Below, piece by piece: positions 11,535 through 23,238 of a stretch of DNA of 64,000 nucleotides (position 1 is its first letter; every line of letters starts with the position of its first letter). Position numbers and translations under genes: made by a program. Origin of the DNA: Polytrichum commune (lineage: Eukaryota > Streptophyta > Polytrichopsida > Polytrichales > Polytrichaceae); NCBI GenBank assembly GCA_950295325.1, contig OX485807.1, positions 34,316,440 to 34,380,439 on the forward strand. The letters run 5' to 3'. Below the pieces are notes generated by a model. That model was not told the DNA's origin, ran no database searches, and saw only the letters and a list, made by a program, of their open reading frames with translations.

Positions 11535-11944
11535 CACGGGTAGATCACTCCATTGTCAAGTTGAACACCACGTGCGACCAAAAAAAATCTTCTTTTGGTA
11601 AGTTGCACCACCAAAATAGGTCAAAATTTTATCAAACTTTTTTCATGAGTAGATATACACAGTACCTATGACATAGTCAAAAGTGGTAACTAAATTTGAT
11701 GATTTGTTTTTTTCATAAAACATACCATTTCTAACTAGAATGACACAGAATTGAACTAAAACAATTACTAAAAACAATAAAGATGACTAAAAATTTCAAA
11801 AAAGTATACAAAAGATACTATCAATGATTATGTATATGTAGAAAAAATATCATAAAATTTATAATTATATATAACATGTAATATAGGGGTAGCAAACTTT
11901 GTCCTCACGTGGTGTCAACTTGACAATGAAGTGACCTCCCCGTG
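11535..11944. mobile_element. hAT-like MITE, 410 bp, copy 1, with 8-bp TSD
   Basis: The ends are CACGGGTAGATCACTCC and the complement of GTGACCTCCCCGTG; the inverted repeat extends about 40 bp, through CATTGTCAAGTTG and CACCACGTG. The 8-bp direct repeat GCTTGCTC sits immediately outside both ends (11527-11534 and 11945-11952). An 8-bp TSD is the hallmark of the hAT superfamily. The interior is AT-rich and non-coding. A second copy of identical length lies at 50669-51078 in inverted orientation. Confidence 0.93.
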
Positions 11945-11952
11945 GCTTGCTC

Positions 11953-12053
11953 ACGTGACTCCACTTTATCCCTTAAAGGACATAGGGTCTCAATATACGG
12001 CCAAAATACACAAATTATATGGCCCTTGTCAAGATCATAAATCATGTGTTTCG

Positions 12054-12087
<34 letters not shown>

Positions 12088-13311
12088 CATACACATATAT
12101 GGATTTGAAATCTTTATAGTACACATTGGCTTATATCAAAGAGAAGATACTATTATATTCATACTTGACACCATTGATTGAAATACAATGAATATATTTG
12201 CATCCAAGGGCACCATGGATGCATATTTATAACTTAAATCTTCAAAAACACCAAGGATTCAACCGATTTGAAAAGTGTACTTGAAGAATAAGGTGATTTT
12301 AGATGGGGTTGCTTTTGACACAATTAGATAAACTTGTAAGCATTTAGCTAAAATATGCTATTTTGTGCATGGACATGCCTTACTATGGGTCTTTGAGACG
12401 CCTAAGAATTATACTAGAGCTTTCAACTAAGGTAGTCAACCCTTATTCAATTACTGTTCTCATTAGGAAACTTACGTTTGAGTGGTATGCGGTCCGGTGT
12501 GGTTTTAAGAACATATACCATAAAGAAATTTTTTTTAAAGAGATTGGGTTGTATGCACCTTGGATTTTGAGTTTTTATTTGGTTTACAACACTTAAATGA
12601 TTCTTTGATGGATCTCATGTGGAACAACTATGACAAACTCCTGGTCACTTATGAAAGTTTATGGGGCAAAAAATCTAAGCTTCGTCATGGAGGTTGCTTA
12701 GGAATGTCAAGCGTTCAATCTTTTGTTTTGTGGAGCCCAAATGATTGACTTAAGTAAATCTAGAAATATTTTCAAAATATGGACTTTTTGGTGGCTTTGA
12801 TTCTATTGACAGATCCATCAATACACTTCTAATATACCAAACTTTTATGAAAGACATGTGCATACCATTATTCAGATTCATAACAATGTTTTGTGGGATT
12901 GACAATATTCTATAGAATATTCAGCAAAACATTGTCAGTTTCACATAACATTGTTATTTATCGATCTGAATAATGTTATGCAAGTCCTTAATGATTGCTT
13001 GAATGTTATGCTCTTAAGATATGATGGAAAAATCAAACAATGACTTTCCCTCCCTCTCCCTCTCCCATCGTACTTTGACTCATATCTCACTTTGAGAATG
13101 GCCTTTTTATTCATGCTCAAATTACTTAGAATTTGAGGGTTGGTCAAAGATTCCAAGCTTTTGGCTTTGGATAGGAAAGTTTTCAAATCCAAATATTAAA
13201 CTCCCAAAATTTTCCGAGTTTGAGCTCCCAACTTTTTGAGATCTAGTGACCAGTCTCCATAGTTGCTTAAATAGGGAGACCTTTAGTCAAGGATACTAGG
13301 TACGCTAGTTA
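11953..13311. other. Gene-free stretch with TA/GA microsatellite and repeat remnants
   Basis: A (TA)n-(GA)n compound microsatellite lies at about 12053-12088. About 12405-12600 is related to the dispersed family remnant at about 5998-6240: both share the frame with NPYSIT and TFEWY-like text. That similarity reflects common repeat descent and not a protein gene. An imperfect palindrome around ACAATGTTTTGTGGGATTG and ACATTGTCAG lies at about 12889-12955. Confidence 0.45.
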
Positions 13312-13319
13312 TGGACAAC

Positions 13320-13667
13320 CTCGGGGGGGGGGGGGGGGGCAGTGTGTTAAAAAGTTAAGGATATAGGTGCGAACAACCACTATTTTATAGGGGGGTATTA
13401 CTTTCAATTCTCTTCTTTTTTTCACATGCTATCATTATGTAAATTTCTACTTTGGGTTAATAAAAAAATGGCTTGCATTACTTATAATTCCAAATTACCT
13501 ATTATTCCATACCCTATAGTACTTTAAAGAGGTCCAGTGCCATTTTTGATACCCTATATTACTCTTAAGTCCATTTATAATTTTTTGCCCCCATGTTTTT
13601 AAAATACCCTATCATTTGTTCGCACGTATATTGCTACTCCAACCAATGACTACCCCCCCCCCCCGAG
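13320..13667. mobile_element. hAT-like MITE with G-tract ends, 348 bp, 8-bp TSD
   Basis: The left end is CTC followed by 17 G (13323-13339); the right end is 12 C (13653-13664) followed by GAG. Further in, GTGCGAACAA on the left pairs with TTGTTCGCAC on the right. The 8-bp direct repeat TGGACAAC flanks the element exactly (13312-13319 and 13668-13675). The two G/C runs are therefore the terminal inverted repeats. No protein is encoded. A related element with a perfect 8-bp TSD lies at 15593-15884. Confidence 0.88.
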
Positions 13668-13675
13668 TGGACAAC

Positions 13676-15584
13676 AGTGTGGGCCAATGTCAATTGTGTA
13701 ACTCTACTTATACTTTTCATGCCCCTTATGATATACCCATCTCCTTCCCCTAGGTTGGATGTGTTTCAAATCCACACTATTTTAAATGCAACAATGAAAG
13801 AATTTAACTTACAATGGGGACCTTCGATGTTGAATACTATGGGTTGGTAAGTAGTGTGCACCCACAATGTATCCCCAAATTATTATTTTTAGTGGAATTT
13901 TGCTTAATAGTGTGCCCACACAATAATTTATGAAAGAATGTAGTCAAAAAAATGTATGATTTGCTTTTGAACCAATCTACAGAAGGTTGTAAAAAATTAA
14001 AAAATTAAAAAAAAATAAACGCAAACCAAAGTAATCCAATTTACTCCAAGAACTGTAGTACACACAAAGGTGTTGCTCCCAACTTCGAAAAGTGTCGTTT
14101 GTTGAGATTCAAATAGATGGGTTACCCTTTGTTGAACTAGTACTTTGTTGATTCCGGACCTGCCGCAAGTTTTGGACAAAACTTTACCGCCAGACACCCA
14201 CTTAAATAAAATCCACTATGATGCCAAATGTTTGCACACATTATGTCCATAGTCTTTGAATATACAACCACCTACATAATGGCGACATGGCAAGTACAAA
14301 TAACATAATTGAAGCTCAAGTGTTCACGTTTAAGGAAATTGCTTACGTATTCCTAAACTAACCGAAAGTCCAGACTCACCTCAATCCATGTTCACATGAG
14401 TCTATTTCCATATGGTCAACCATAACATGTGTCCTCAATTTCACCACTAATTGTAAGAATTGTTTTCGGGCTCCATGGTTTTTTTGATAGCTTATTAATA
14501 AGCATATTAATAATATACTTAAACATTTAATTTTGATAGATATAAAATACAATGAATACAAAACATGAAATAATAGATCAAACCGTTTAAATCATGAAAC
14601 AAACTCAAAAGCCGCATAAATTTTACAAACTATGTAACATGTGTATCAATCACGGGGAGGTCACTATCAAAAGCTACTTAAACCACGTGAGAAAAATACA
14701 TGGTACTATTGATTCAAGGAGAAAAAATATATACAAATTTTGGAATTATTGTAGCTTGAATGAAATGACCCATACAATATTATATCTAAAATAAGCCCAA
14801 AAAAATATAGGTAGTATTTCATTTTTATCAAGAAAGGAGGGTCTGTTATATTTGAAGGAACAAAGAATTATGTGAAGTTCAATGAATGTCCTTGGATTGG
14901 ATGAGAAGTTACCTCAATTGACTAGAAGTCATTAAATTTAGATGTGGTCACTGAGAGTTCAAGATAGTTCTAGATTGTTTCAAGATAGTGATGCAACCAT
15001 GTTCTAGATTCATTTTTATTTGCATGTACCATTAATGCAATGTTGTTGTTTTATTATGGATCAATGTCATTTTATGTCAAAATTCAATATTTTAATAATG
15101 ATATAATTTACAAACAAAATTGCAAAGTCTATGAAAGAAGTTTATGGTGTAAATTATATTTACCTATAGGGTCTTGAAAAATACCTCAGAGCATCATTTA
15201 ATTTACTAAAAAGGTGCCAATTGTTCAAGAAACTTAGATAAATAGCCCATTTGCACGTAACCTTTGACTGCACGTGGATTACAAAGCTATATAGCTTGTG
15301 ATCTCCTCGGGATATTAATATATTGTGGGAAGGTCAAATTTAAATGGTGCAACACTTATCATCTCTAGGATGAAAGTAAATTTGGACATTGGAATTTGGG
15401 GTGTTTCGCCTACCAAGGTAGAATTGTGATTTGTGAACCTCAACTTTGAAGTCAATTTAGGGAAATTTAATACACGTGACCAAGGGTCATGAGAAATTTG
15501 ATTTAGGATTTCTCATGGTTATGGTCGGCAGTTTGAAGTCATGATCATGGGAAATCCTAAATTGTTCTTCAAAAGTCTTGGTCA
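13676..15584. other. Gene-free AT-rich stretch
   Basis: No gene is recognised. The region is low in GC with short domain-free open frames. An imperfect hairpin lies at about 15480-15580, where GAAATTTGATTTAGGATTTC and GGGAAATCCTAAATTG face each other. Confidence 0.4.
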
Positions 15585-15592
15585 CATGACAT

Positions 15593-15884
15593 CTCAAGGG
15601 GTTCACTGGCGAAAATCGTAGAACAACGAGCGATAAAAAATAGGGTCCAATATATTCATTGTAGATAAATTTTGTAAAAAAATGTACATGTAAACATGGG
15701 ATTTTAAAATAGTGAAACATGTTTACATGTAAAATACCATCACATATAATATTTTCAGGCTTTTTACATGTAAAATACCATCACCTTATAATCTTTTCTG
15801 CAAGGTAAATAACCCCCCCCCCCCCAATAAATAGGTCCCGAACGCACGTGTATGCAAAATATAAGAGGGAGTGAACCCCCCGAG
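15593..15884. mobile_element. hAT-like MITE, CTCGGGG-end family, 292 bp, 8-bp TSD
   Basis: The left end CTCAAGGGGTTCAC and the right end GTGAACCCCCCGAG are inverted repeats, and CATGACAT stands immediately outside both (15585-15592 and 15885-15892). The right interior GAACGCACGTGTATGC resembles the right interior of the 13320 element (GTTCGCACGTATATTGC), so they are relatives. Inside lie a C13 tract (15813-15825) and a doubled segment starting TTTACATGTAAAATACC (about 15722 and 15760). The element is non-coding. Confidence 0.85.
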
Positions 15885-15892
15885 CATGACAT

Positions 15893-16596
15893 AGATGATA
15901 GTGTAAAATGGACTCAACTGTGTAGTGTTTTTAGCATAAATCTAAAATAAATAGAATAGAGATGTTCTCAAACAAGTCTAGCTAAAATTTTATTTTTGAC
16001 ATGGTCACCTCCATTTTCTGCCGAGACCACATGTTTGTATTTTCATGTTGCAAACTTTGGGTGGGCACCAAACATGATCCGATTCTGAACATGTAGGATT
16101 TCTTATTACTTCCATGTCACTTTCTCATTCATCTACTGGCATGATCACTCCTACTTCCGAGTAGCTTATGTAAAACGAAGTGGGACCATCACTCAATTCT
16201 CGACCAATGAGAGAATTTCAAAAACAATGGTCATGGTTCATGGTCAGTAATGTAGACATGCCCTCAATTCACCCTAAACAACTTTGTAAAGGGTGTGTGA
16301 AGATCAAGAAGCGGGAGAAAATAAAAAAAATAAAAACGATGATGCCACCAAATACCACCTTCTCCAAGTAAGCAATGTGGTTTTAAAAAGTCATTTGGCC
16401 AACCATCAATTTTCCACTTCAAAATTCCACTTTACGAAGCAAAGATGGGTGGAAAAAGTCTATCCATATGAAGGAGAAGAAAAATGTGTTATAGATTCTT
16501 GATGACAACAACGTTTTGTTTTCTCTCCTCAATGTCAAAGCAGTGCTTTTAAAGGCATGTTTCCATTGAGACACGAAACGGAACGTCAATGTCACC
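15893..16596. other. Gene-free stretch
   Basis: I see no gene, element end or RNA. Two overlapping open frames of 63 and 69 codons at about 16180-16500 are Lys/Thr-rich low-complexity text without a domain. Confidence 0.4.
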
Positions 16597-16599
16597 TTA

Positions 16600-17093
16600 G
16601 GGTCACTTCACACACGAGCCAAGAGCCGTGACCATGAAATTGTGAGAGCCCAAAAGAAAGTGTCCAAAGGCCATCCCAACACACCTCCGAAATCATGCAG
16701 TGTGGTCATGGCCCCTCAAGTGTAGTGTGAAGTCATATGTGACCGGGCCCTCAACCAAATGCTATTTCAATGAATTTCTATTCATGCGGGTTCTCAATCA
16801 TGGTAAAATAGAATAAATCAACGGTTGTGAGTGTTCGGAGAACCATGGTCTCCTAGTTTTGTGTTAGGGCTCCAAGAGGTGGTTTTTGAAACAGTCCAAG
16901 TGACCATGAAACATGATCCAATTGATGCCATGTACGAATCCATGTAGACTTTACATCCATCTTGCATTCACATACTACATTGGTCCCTCAAGCGTAGTGT
17001 GAAGCGAACTTGGACCCGCCCCACCTTTTCCACCAATGAGAGTGCTTGAAGTGTAATGGTCACGGGCTCTCAGTCTCGTGTGTGAAGTGGCCC
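16600..17093. mobile_element. PIF/Harbinger-like MITE, GGGCCACTT family, 494 bp, TSD TTA
   Basis: The ends are GGGTCACTTCACACACGAG and CTCGTGTGTGAAGTGGCCC, flanked on both sides by TTA (16597-16599 and 17094-17096). A 3-bp TTA/TAA duplication together with GGGCC-type ends is diagnostic of PIF/Harbinger derivatives. It is inverted relative to the copy at 45379. The interior is shared with the other full-length copies (for example CACCTCTTGGAGGTAGGCC in the opposite strand sense). There is no transposase. Confidence 0.92.
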
Positions 17094-17096
17094 TTA

Positions 17097-20000
17097 GTAG
17101 TATAGTACCACCTTTTCCGAGAAATGTTTTTCTCCTTTTCCAAAAACCTCCAAATACATCTAAACTTGCCGAGCAATATTTGGAGGTGTTTCTTTTTTTC
17201 TTTTTTCTTTTCCTCTTTCAACTAAACTCTTGGCAACATTTGACCCCTATGCATCCGAGTCTCTTCATGCACTACAACATCTATATGACCTATGTATTCC
17301 CATTCTAAGACAAGAATGTGAAAAACTAACTAAATCTAACATGTGACCAATTCAATGTAATTGAATATTTGGATAACGGGTGCAAAAATATAGTCACATA
17401 GGTGCCCTTGGATGCAAATACATTGACTGTGCTTATTAATCATAATTGTTGCATATGACCGGTTTTTTAATTTCTCCTTGATATTACATAAAATTTTGGA
17501 CCCAATTTTTTTTATAGAAAATCGAGACTTGGTGAGAATTGGTATAAACTGTGCACACATATTGTATGTTGAGCCTCTTAGAGGTTTAAGGGTACACCTC
17601 TAGAGGTTAAAGTAAGAATAAATAAATCAAACAAAAACATCGACATGACTTTGTACACAAGAAAAACAAATAAATTTTTTTCTTCTCAATAACTAAGTCA
17701 TCTTAAGTCATTTCCTATTGAAGAAATAGCTTTCTTCCTCTAACAAGCCTAACATCCAATCGAAGAAATAGACCGAAATCAAGATGCAAATACAATCAAG
17801 CACATGAAGGAGTTTGACATACAAATCTATGCAAATTATAGTATATTCAACCACCAATCCTAAACTTGATTGTATTTCCTCTATCTTTCATATTGTGTTG
17901 TACGCTAGTTGATTTTTGAACATTTGAAATACAATTTCAGTAAACAATACCTTGCTAGTCGCTAGTTATTGTTTATGAGTAGTTACAATCAAAACCTTAT
18001 AACACATGATATTTTGGCATCTCTTGATAGTTGTATTCATTTTTCATTTAAATGGATGAAACCTTTCAAGTAAATTGTGACAACTTTTCTATCAACATAA
18101 GCAACCTAACCCCAAAGCCTAAAACCTATCCTTATTGTGCATCGAAGAAAGTCTTTCGTGTTATATAAGTCATAGCAATGATTTTCCAAGGAACACCCTT
18201 TGACCTTTAACATTTAAGTCGGATAAGGTGTTGTCCATGCGATTCTTTTTGGGTAACTTACGGGATGAAATAACTTTAAAGAATCTCATCATCTTGATCA
18301 TCAGATTCTTCATTATATTCCTGTTTTTCCTATGAGGTTTGACATTGACCCTCTTACACATATTTCGGTCTTGCGCTTTAAAATTTGTGTTGACTTGGGC
18401 TTTAAAATTTGTATTGACTTGGGATCTGGTCATTGTTGAAATTTGTGCTCTCTTTTCATGTTGTTAGTCTTCAAATTTCATGCAGTAAGTTAAGGTAATT
18501 AAGCAGGCCCAAAACCGACACTTTAATTTTAAGCTCTGCACCCACTTCTCCTAGCAAACGAAACATGCGATTGGTGCAAGATAGTTAGCAATATAATCCT
18601 AATTGAGGTCATAGCCACTTTCTTCATGTTTTTTAGAGTTCATAGTAACGAATGCGTATTCTGCAATGGACATCGTGATGGTGGTGATGTTGGCGTCCCA
18701 CTGTTCCCAACCATTCCAAGAACGGTGAACCTATATTTGAATGGTATGTGATCAGGTGTGGCTCCAAGAAAGGATACCAAAAAAACATCATATTGTTTAA
18801 AAGAAATTAGACTACTTGCTCAAAATCCAGTAACCAGTTTAGGCTCAATAGTCAACATAATTGGGGGAGGTAATAGGCTAGTCGGAAAAGGTAGCATTCA
18901 AGACCCATCTACCTTATGAACCCATAAGATAGAGAAAAATGGTTGAGAGTAACAACCTCAAGATTACATGGAAGTAAGCTTATGCTAGAGATAAAAAAAG
19001 TTTAAGATCAACTGGGATGATTGGCCTCCCTGATATTCATGTAAGTGAGCTGTGAGGCTCTTCCAAAGCTTCATGCCTCGATCATCTTCTAGTTGTCAAA
19101 GTACTCCATGGGTGGGTGTTTATGTAATACGGTCCCTCGATTTCCACAAACATGCATGTGACTCAGAATATACACTTCCAGTACAATACCCAGTCTGAAC
19201 AGAATTGGAAAGCTAGACTCGAACATTACTGATATAAAGCAGTGTGCATTATCCTTATTCAATAAATAAAAAAAATCATTTGAAGATTGTAGATACCTAC
19301 TCTGATGTGCATAACATGAATACGAAGTTCCCATAACTTCAATCCAGACTTCCAAACCTTGAGGGATGAGAAATCTTATGTTCTTACACATCCAGGTTGT
19401 TAAACACTGTCGTGTTTCATAGAAAATGCTCGATGTTGCAGTTGAAGCTTCTATGATTCAATCTAGATTCTGATGTTTTAGCTAAAACATACTTTTTCAA
19501 TCCAATTGAAAATGGGTTGAATAAACTATACAACCTATCAAAAACAAGATTTATTATTCCTATGATTCAATCTAGATTTTGTATCAGTGTGTCACAAGAT
19601 GATGTCTGGGCTTCATTGCGAGGGCAGTTTTTAATGAGAAAATTGACACATTTGCTGCCCACACAACCAATCTCGATTTCACAGCTCTCCTCTCATGAGT
19701 ATACCCATCTTTCAAGTCTACAATGAACAACTCCATCTCAAAATGCAAGTGGCCAGCATTTAATGTTGAGTCAGTGTCATTACGTGCCCTTCAGGGTTTA
19801 GTAATTGGTACGATGCTTATTCCACATTTAGCCAAGAATTCATTCAACATCGTTTCAAACACACAATTCAAGCTTTTAGATCTTGCAGTACCAAAGATAC
19901 TAGGTTCACCAAAAGATGAAAACTGCAACCCCTATGGTTTCGTAGGCATGGATCCCACGTTGTAGTTTGATGTCAATATTGAATCAATGTGAGACTCACG

Positions 20001-20604
20001 AGTGAGATCATTAGCATATCAGTGACGATACACGTGATGACAGTCACTCCTATGTCAATGTTTTTTCTCCGAGTCACATTAATTTTATGACACATCTCAT
20101 GTTGGTCAAATACAACAAACATGCAACATCAAAATGTCTTCTGGAAGTCATGCAACAAAATCGCAGACACTCTAGAGTCTAGAAAGAATATTGAGGTACT
20201 TGTAAAGAATGTTTGGGTGACCATCGACATGCTCCAGGACTTGTTTGTCAAGAACCAGAATTCTGGTTGATTAAGAGACAAGTGATTCATTTTTTTTTCC
20301 ATAGGCAAATGTGCACCATATGTTGTCGTTCCTAAAAATGAGATGTAATGCAAAACTTCAAACTCATATATAACTTGCACTGCAGGGAACATGTGGTCTT
20401 AACACCGGTTCTCTTCCACTATATGATTTTATGGTCTATTATGTTAGTAGATTTCCAATCCGTATTCGAGAATTTCAAAAACAACACAATTCCTGTAGTA
20501 CTCAATGTGTAGCTGCATCTTAAACATATATTAGACTTGACCCATGATTTTATTTACTCACTCGTTTCTTGGAATAACATGTGCATTGGCTGTGAACCTA
20601 AGCT
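17097..20604. other. Gene-free stretch with repeat remnants
   Basis: No gene is recognised. About 18710-18920 carries the AGATTGGACTAT dispersed family (TTTGAATGGTATGTGATC, AAAGAAATTAGACTACTTGCTC). A 22-bp unit ending TTGACTTGGG is doubled at about 18375-18422. The phrase TATGATTCAATCTAGATTYTG is repeated at about 19451 and 19560. The other open frames, up to 100 codons, have no domain. Confidence 0.45.
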
Positions 20605-20775
20605 CGTGCCAGTGAACAGGGAGAAATAACCGGTTGAAGCTCAAGACTTCAGAGAGATAACTGATCAGTTTAGAGGAATCTATAGAATGTGTTTCAAATA
20701 AAAATAAAAATAAATCCGAAAGATTTCAACATGTGATCGGTTGGACTTGGAAACACTAGGAATCTTGCCGGATAG
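20605..20775 (-). repeat. Dispersed repeat, GGTCAAGATCCTAG family, copy 1
   Basis: It is the reverse complement of the segment at 22610-22830. Shared blocks include ACACTAGGAATCTTGCCGG, TAGAGGAATCTATAGAATG and CATGTGATCGGTTGGAC. A third copy lies at 45893-46090. No ends are defined and it is non-coding. Confidence 0.65.
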
Positions 20776-20884
20776 CCTTGAAATTAGGGTTAGCGATTGG
20801 GAATCCCCCAGAACGTCGTATCAGCTCTCAGAATCAGAGTTGAGATGCCCAAGTTATAAGAGGCCAGAGTGGAGGTCTATTTGA

Positions 20885-21172
20885 ATTTCTACTCTGATTT
20901 TGAAACTTGAAATGACACGCGCGTGATTCACAATTGTTAATGGGATGAGACGATTCCATATCCATTACAACGGCCAAGATTGTCTTTGGAGTTGGAAGTG
21001 CCTGCAATAGGGTCATGTACCATTATGCACTTTCTTATGTACATGTGAACATTATTATGGGCACTTCCAACTACACAGACAATTTTGGCCATTGGAATCG
21101 GCTCAATAATTGTCTCACATATTTGACAATAGCAAATCACAAGAATCAACATCTCAAGTTTCAAAATTGTAA
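20885..21172. repeat. Head-to-head inverted repeat of a dispersed element
   Basis: The left arm runs from TTTTGAAACTTGAAATGAC to GTTGGAAGTGCC (about 20898-21002). The right arm is the reverse complement of the same text (about 21061-21170), with a spacer of about 60 bp. The same arm sequence occurs singly at about 21785-21900, 29300-29440 and 38000-38125. It could be a fold-back element or two adjacent inverted insertions. Confidence 0.75.
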
Positions 21173-21479
21173 TACATGAGATGCAAAAGCTATAAGAGAG
21201 TCAAGGTGAAGATTTCATTTCTCTTGAAGTCCTCACATGGACCCGACCCTCCCAATCCTGTTAAATACTGAACCTAAAATGGCGTCTAAATTCAAGCAGA
21301 GTCCAATCTCACCGTGACGCATGCCTTTTTGGTGTCTGTTCTGAATTATGAGCACTGCCATATACTAGTTGAAATATAGGTGTCCAATTATTCCGTAGAG
21401 TGACAACATGCGCCCATGTATCTTACTCACAATCCTTCTGAAATCATTTGTGAAACTTGTTCATTGTCACATTGATTCT

Positions 21480-21905
21480 AGCAGGCCTGTAGCATATGCC
21501 AAGTCTTGTGAAATAAATGCACCGTCCAAGAATAAGGTCTCATGTGTATGTGTTCAATCTTCACAATCGGATATCTCCGTTTGAGTGGTCTATGGCAAGC
21601 TTGTAGTTATAAATTATCACCAAAAATAAAATTTCTTATGATGAGATTGGACTATGCGATTAACATATGTCAACTGTTCTACATTCGTTAGTGAACACAA
21701 TCGGAATGGCCTATGTGACCCTGTGTATAGGAAGAGAATCTTCATTTTGACTTCATATCACTTTTGCGTCTCGATCAACTCCGATTCCGAAACTTGAAAT
21801 GAATCTCTGTGATATGCAACTGCTAACTGGACAACACAATTCGTACTCCACTCAAACGGCCAATATTGTTGTGGAGTTGGAAGTGCCCTCAATAGGGCCA
21901 CATAG
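21480..21905 (+). repeat. Dispersed repeat, AGATTGGACTAT family, copy with AAGTGCCC end
   Basis: It contains GAGATTGGACTATGCG, AGTGAACACAATCGGAATGG, AACTCCGATTCCGAAACTTG, then AACGGCCAATATTG and GGAGTTGGAAGTGCCC. The same order of blocks is found at about 29090-29450 and 37790-38145. It has no coding frame and no clear TSD. Confidence 0.65.
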
Positions 21906-22348
21906 AATCTTTTAAATTTTGTCCTAAAACGTTTTTTTCCAATGCAGTCTGTTCAGGCAAGCTTATCTCAGGAGTTAATTACCTGATGTATTCCCTTGCC
22001 CTTGAAACCATCTGACTTAGGTATCGGATTGTTTACTGTACATAAATACATATGTTTCTTCTCTATGAAATCTCCAAGACGAAGATATAATGAGACCAAT
22101 GACCTTTACACGTCAGAATTGTGCGTTTCTAAACCCCCTCATCTGCTGACAGAGGCAATTTCTGAGAGTAGATCCATCAACTTCTGGATGAAGTTTAGGC
22201 GATCATATTGCACTTGAGGGAAATCGGTTGTTGGAAATGCAATCTACAGGTAGACCTCAGAGATACATATTTTCGATGGAAGCTATGAAACTTTGTGGAT
22301 AGCCTTGAAGTGACGAGGGCCATCAAAGGGAAGGATCAACTGCCACCC

Positions 22349-22399
22349 GCAAATCGAAAACACTGATCTCATTTATTAAGACCCGTGTTTTCGATTTGC
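22349..22399. repeat. Perfect 15-bp inverted repeat
   Basis: GCAAATCGAAAACAC (22349-22363) and its exact complement GTGTTTTCGATTTGC (22385-22399) are separated by 21 bases. A weaker echo, ATAATCGAAAAACATTG, lies at about 22459. It could fold as a hairpin in RNA; no gene is attached to it. Confidence 0.7.
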
Positions 22400-22609
22400 A
22401 ACCACCAAATTGAAATGGTGTTATTTCTCTGCAGCGACATTGTCATTTGCACAACATAATCGAAAAACATTGATCTCACCTGTGATGTTTCTTTACTGCA
22501 CAACCACCAAACTAAATGCCGCTGCAGAGAGAGAATGCCAACCAAGAGTTGACGTGGCTCAGAGATGCTTTTGCTGATCAAACAATTTGGGCACGAATTA
22601 GTGTCTGAG

Positions 22610-22830
22610 GAGAATTTTTGGGCATAATCGGTCAAGATCCTAGTGTTTCCCAGTCCAACCGGTCACATGTTATGATCTTTCGGTGTTTTCCTTTGATTAG
22701 TTTGAGGTGAACTCCATGGATTCCTCTAAAATGATCCGTAGTTTTCCTGCAGTCTCGAACTTCAACTGGGTATTTCTCAAACTCAATCAGTTCATCTGCA
22801 ATTAGCAGTCACTTCTCCCCATTCATTGCT
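22610..22830 (+). repeat. Dispersed repeat, GGTCAAGATCCTAG family, copy 2
   Basis: It begins GGGCATAATCGGTCAAGATC and includes ATTCCTCTAAAATGATC and the phrase CAATCAGTTCATCTGCA. It aligns with 45893-46090 in the same orientation and with 20605-20775 inverted. It is non-coding. Confidence 0.65.
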
Positions 22831-23238
22831 CTCAGTAATCTTTCTGTCAGAAGATTGAATGGAGGGAGGGGGATTTTATTTCTGTCAAAACCTTTTTTAT
22901 TCATAAGTCAGTAAATTACAGCGAAGTCTCTTGACACTTCATGTAAAGAATTTAGAATATCAAAACACTTGGTTGTTTATTTACTGTTGTTAGGTTTTAA
23001 GTTCCCCATCTAGAATGCATAAGGTCAAATAAGACCGTTTGGTAGTTGAGCTAGCTTAGACTCTTCAAATTCCAACCACTTTTAGGTACCATCTAGTATA
23101 TGTGAGACATGGGTAAGATGTCATGCAACGATGAAAAGGTCACATATCTACCACATTGATAGATTTACAAATACTTCAATGACGTAAGACGAGTTGCTTA
23201 GGTCTCTCTTGCTAACAACATATATATGAGTCCCAGAG

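Noticed and set aside
5998-12596. Two open frames (5998-6234 minus, 12363-12596 plus) with similar peptides including NPYSIT and TFEWY
   Set aside because: They are two copies of one non-coding dispersed repeat read in the same frame; other copies are not open, so the similarity is at DNA level.
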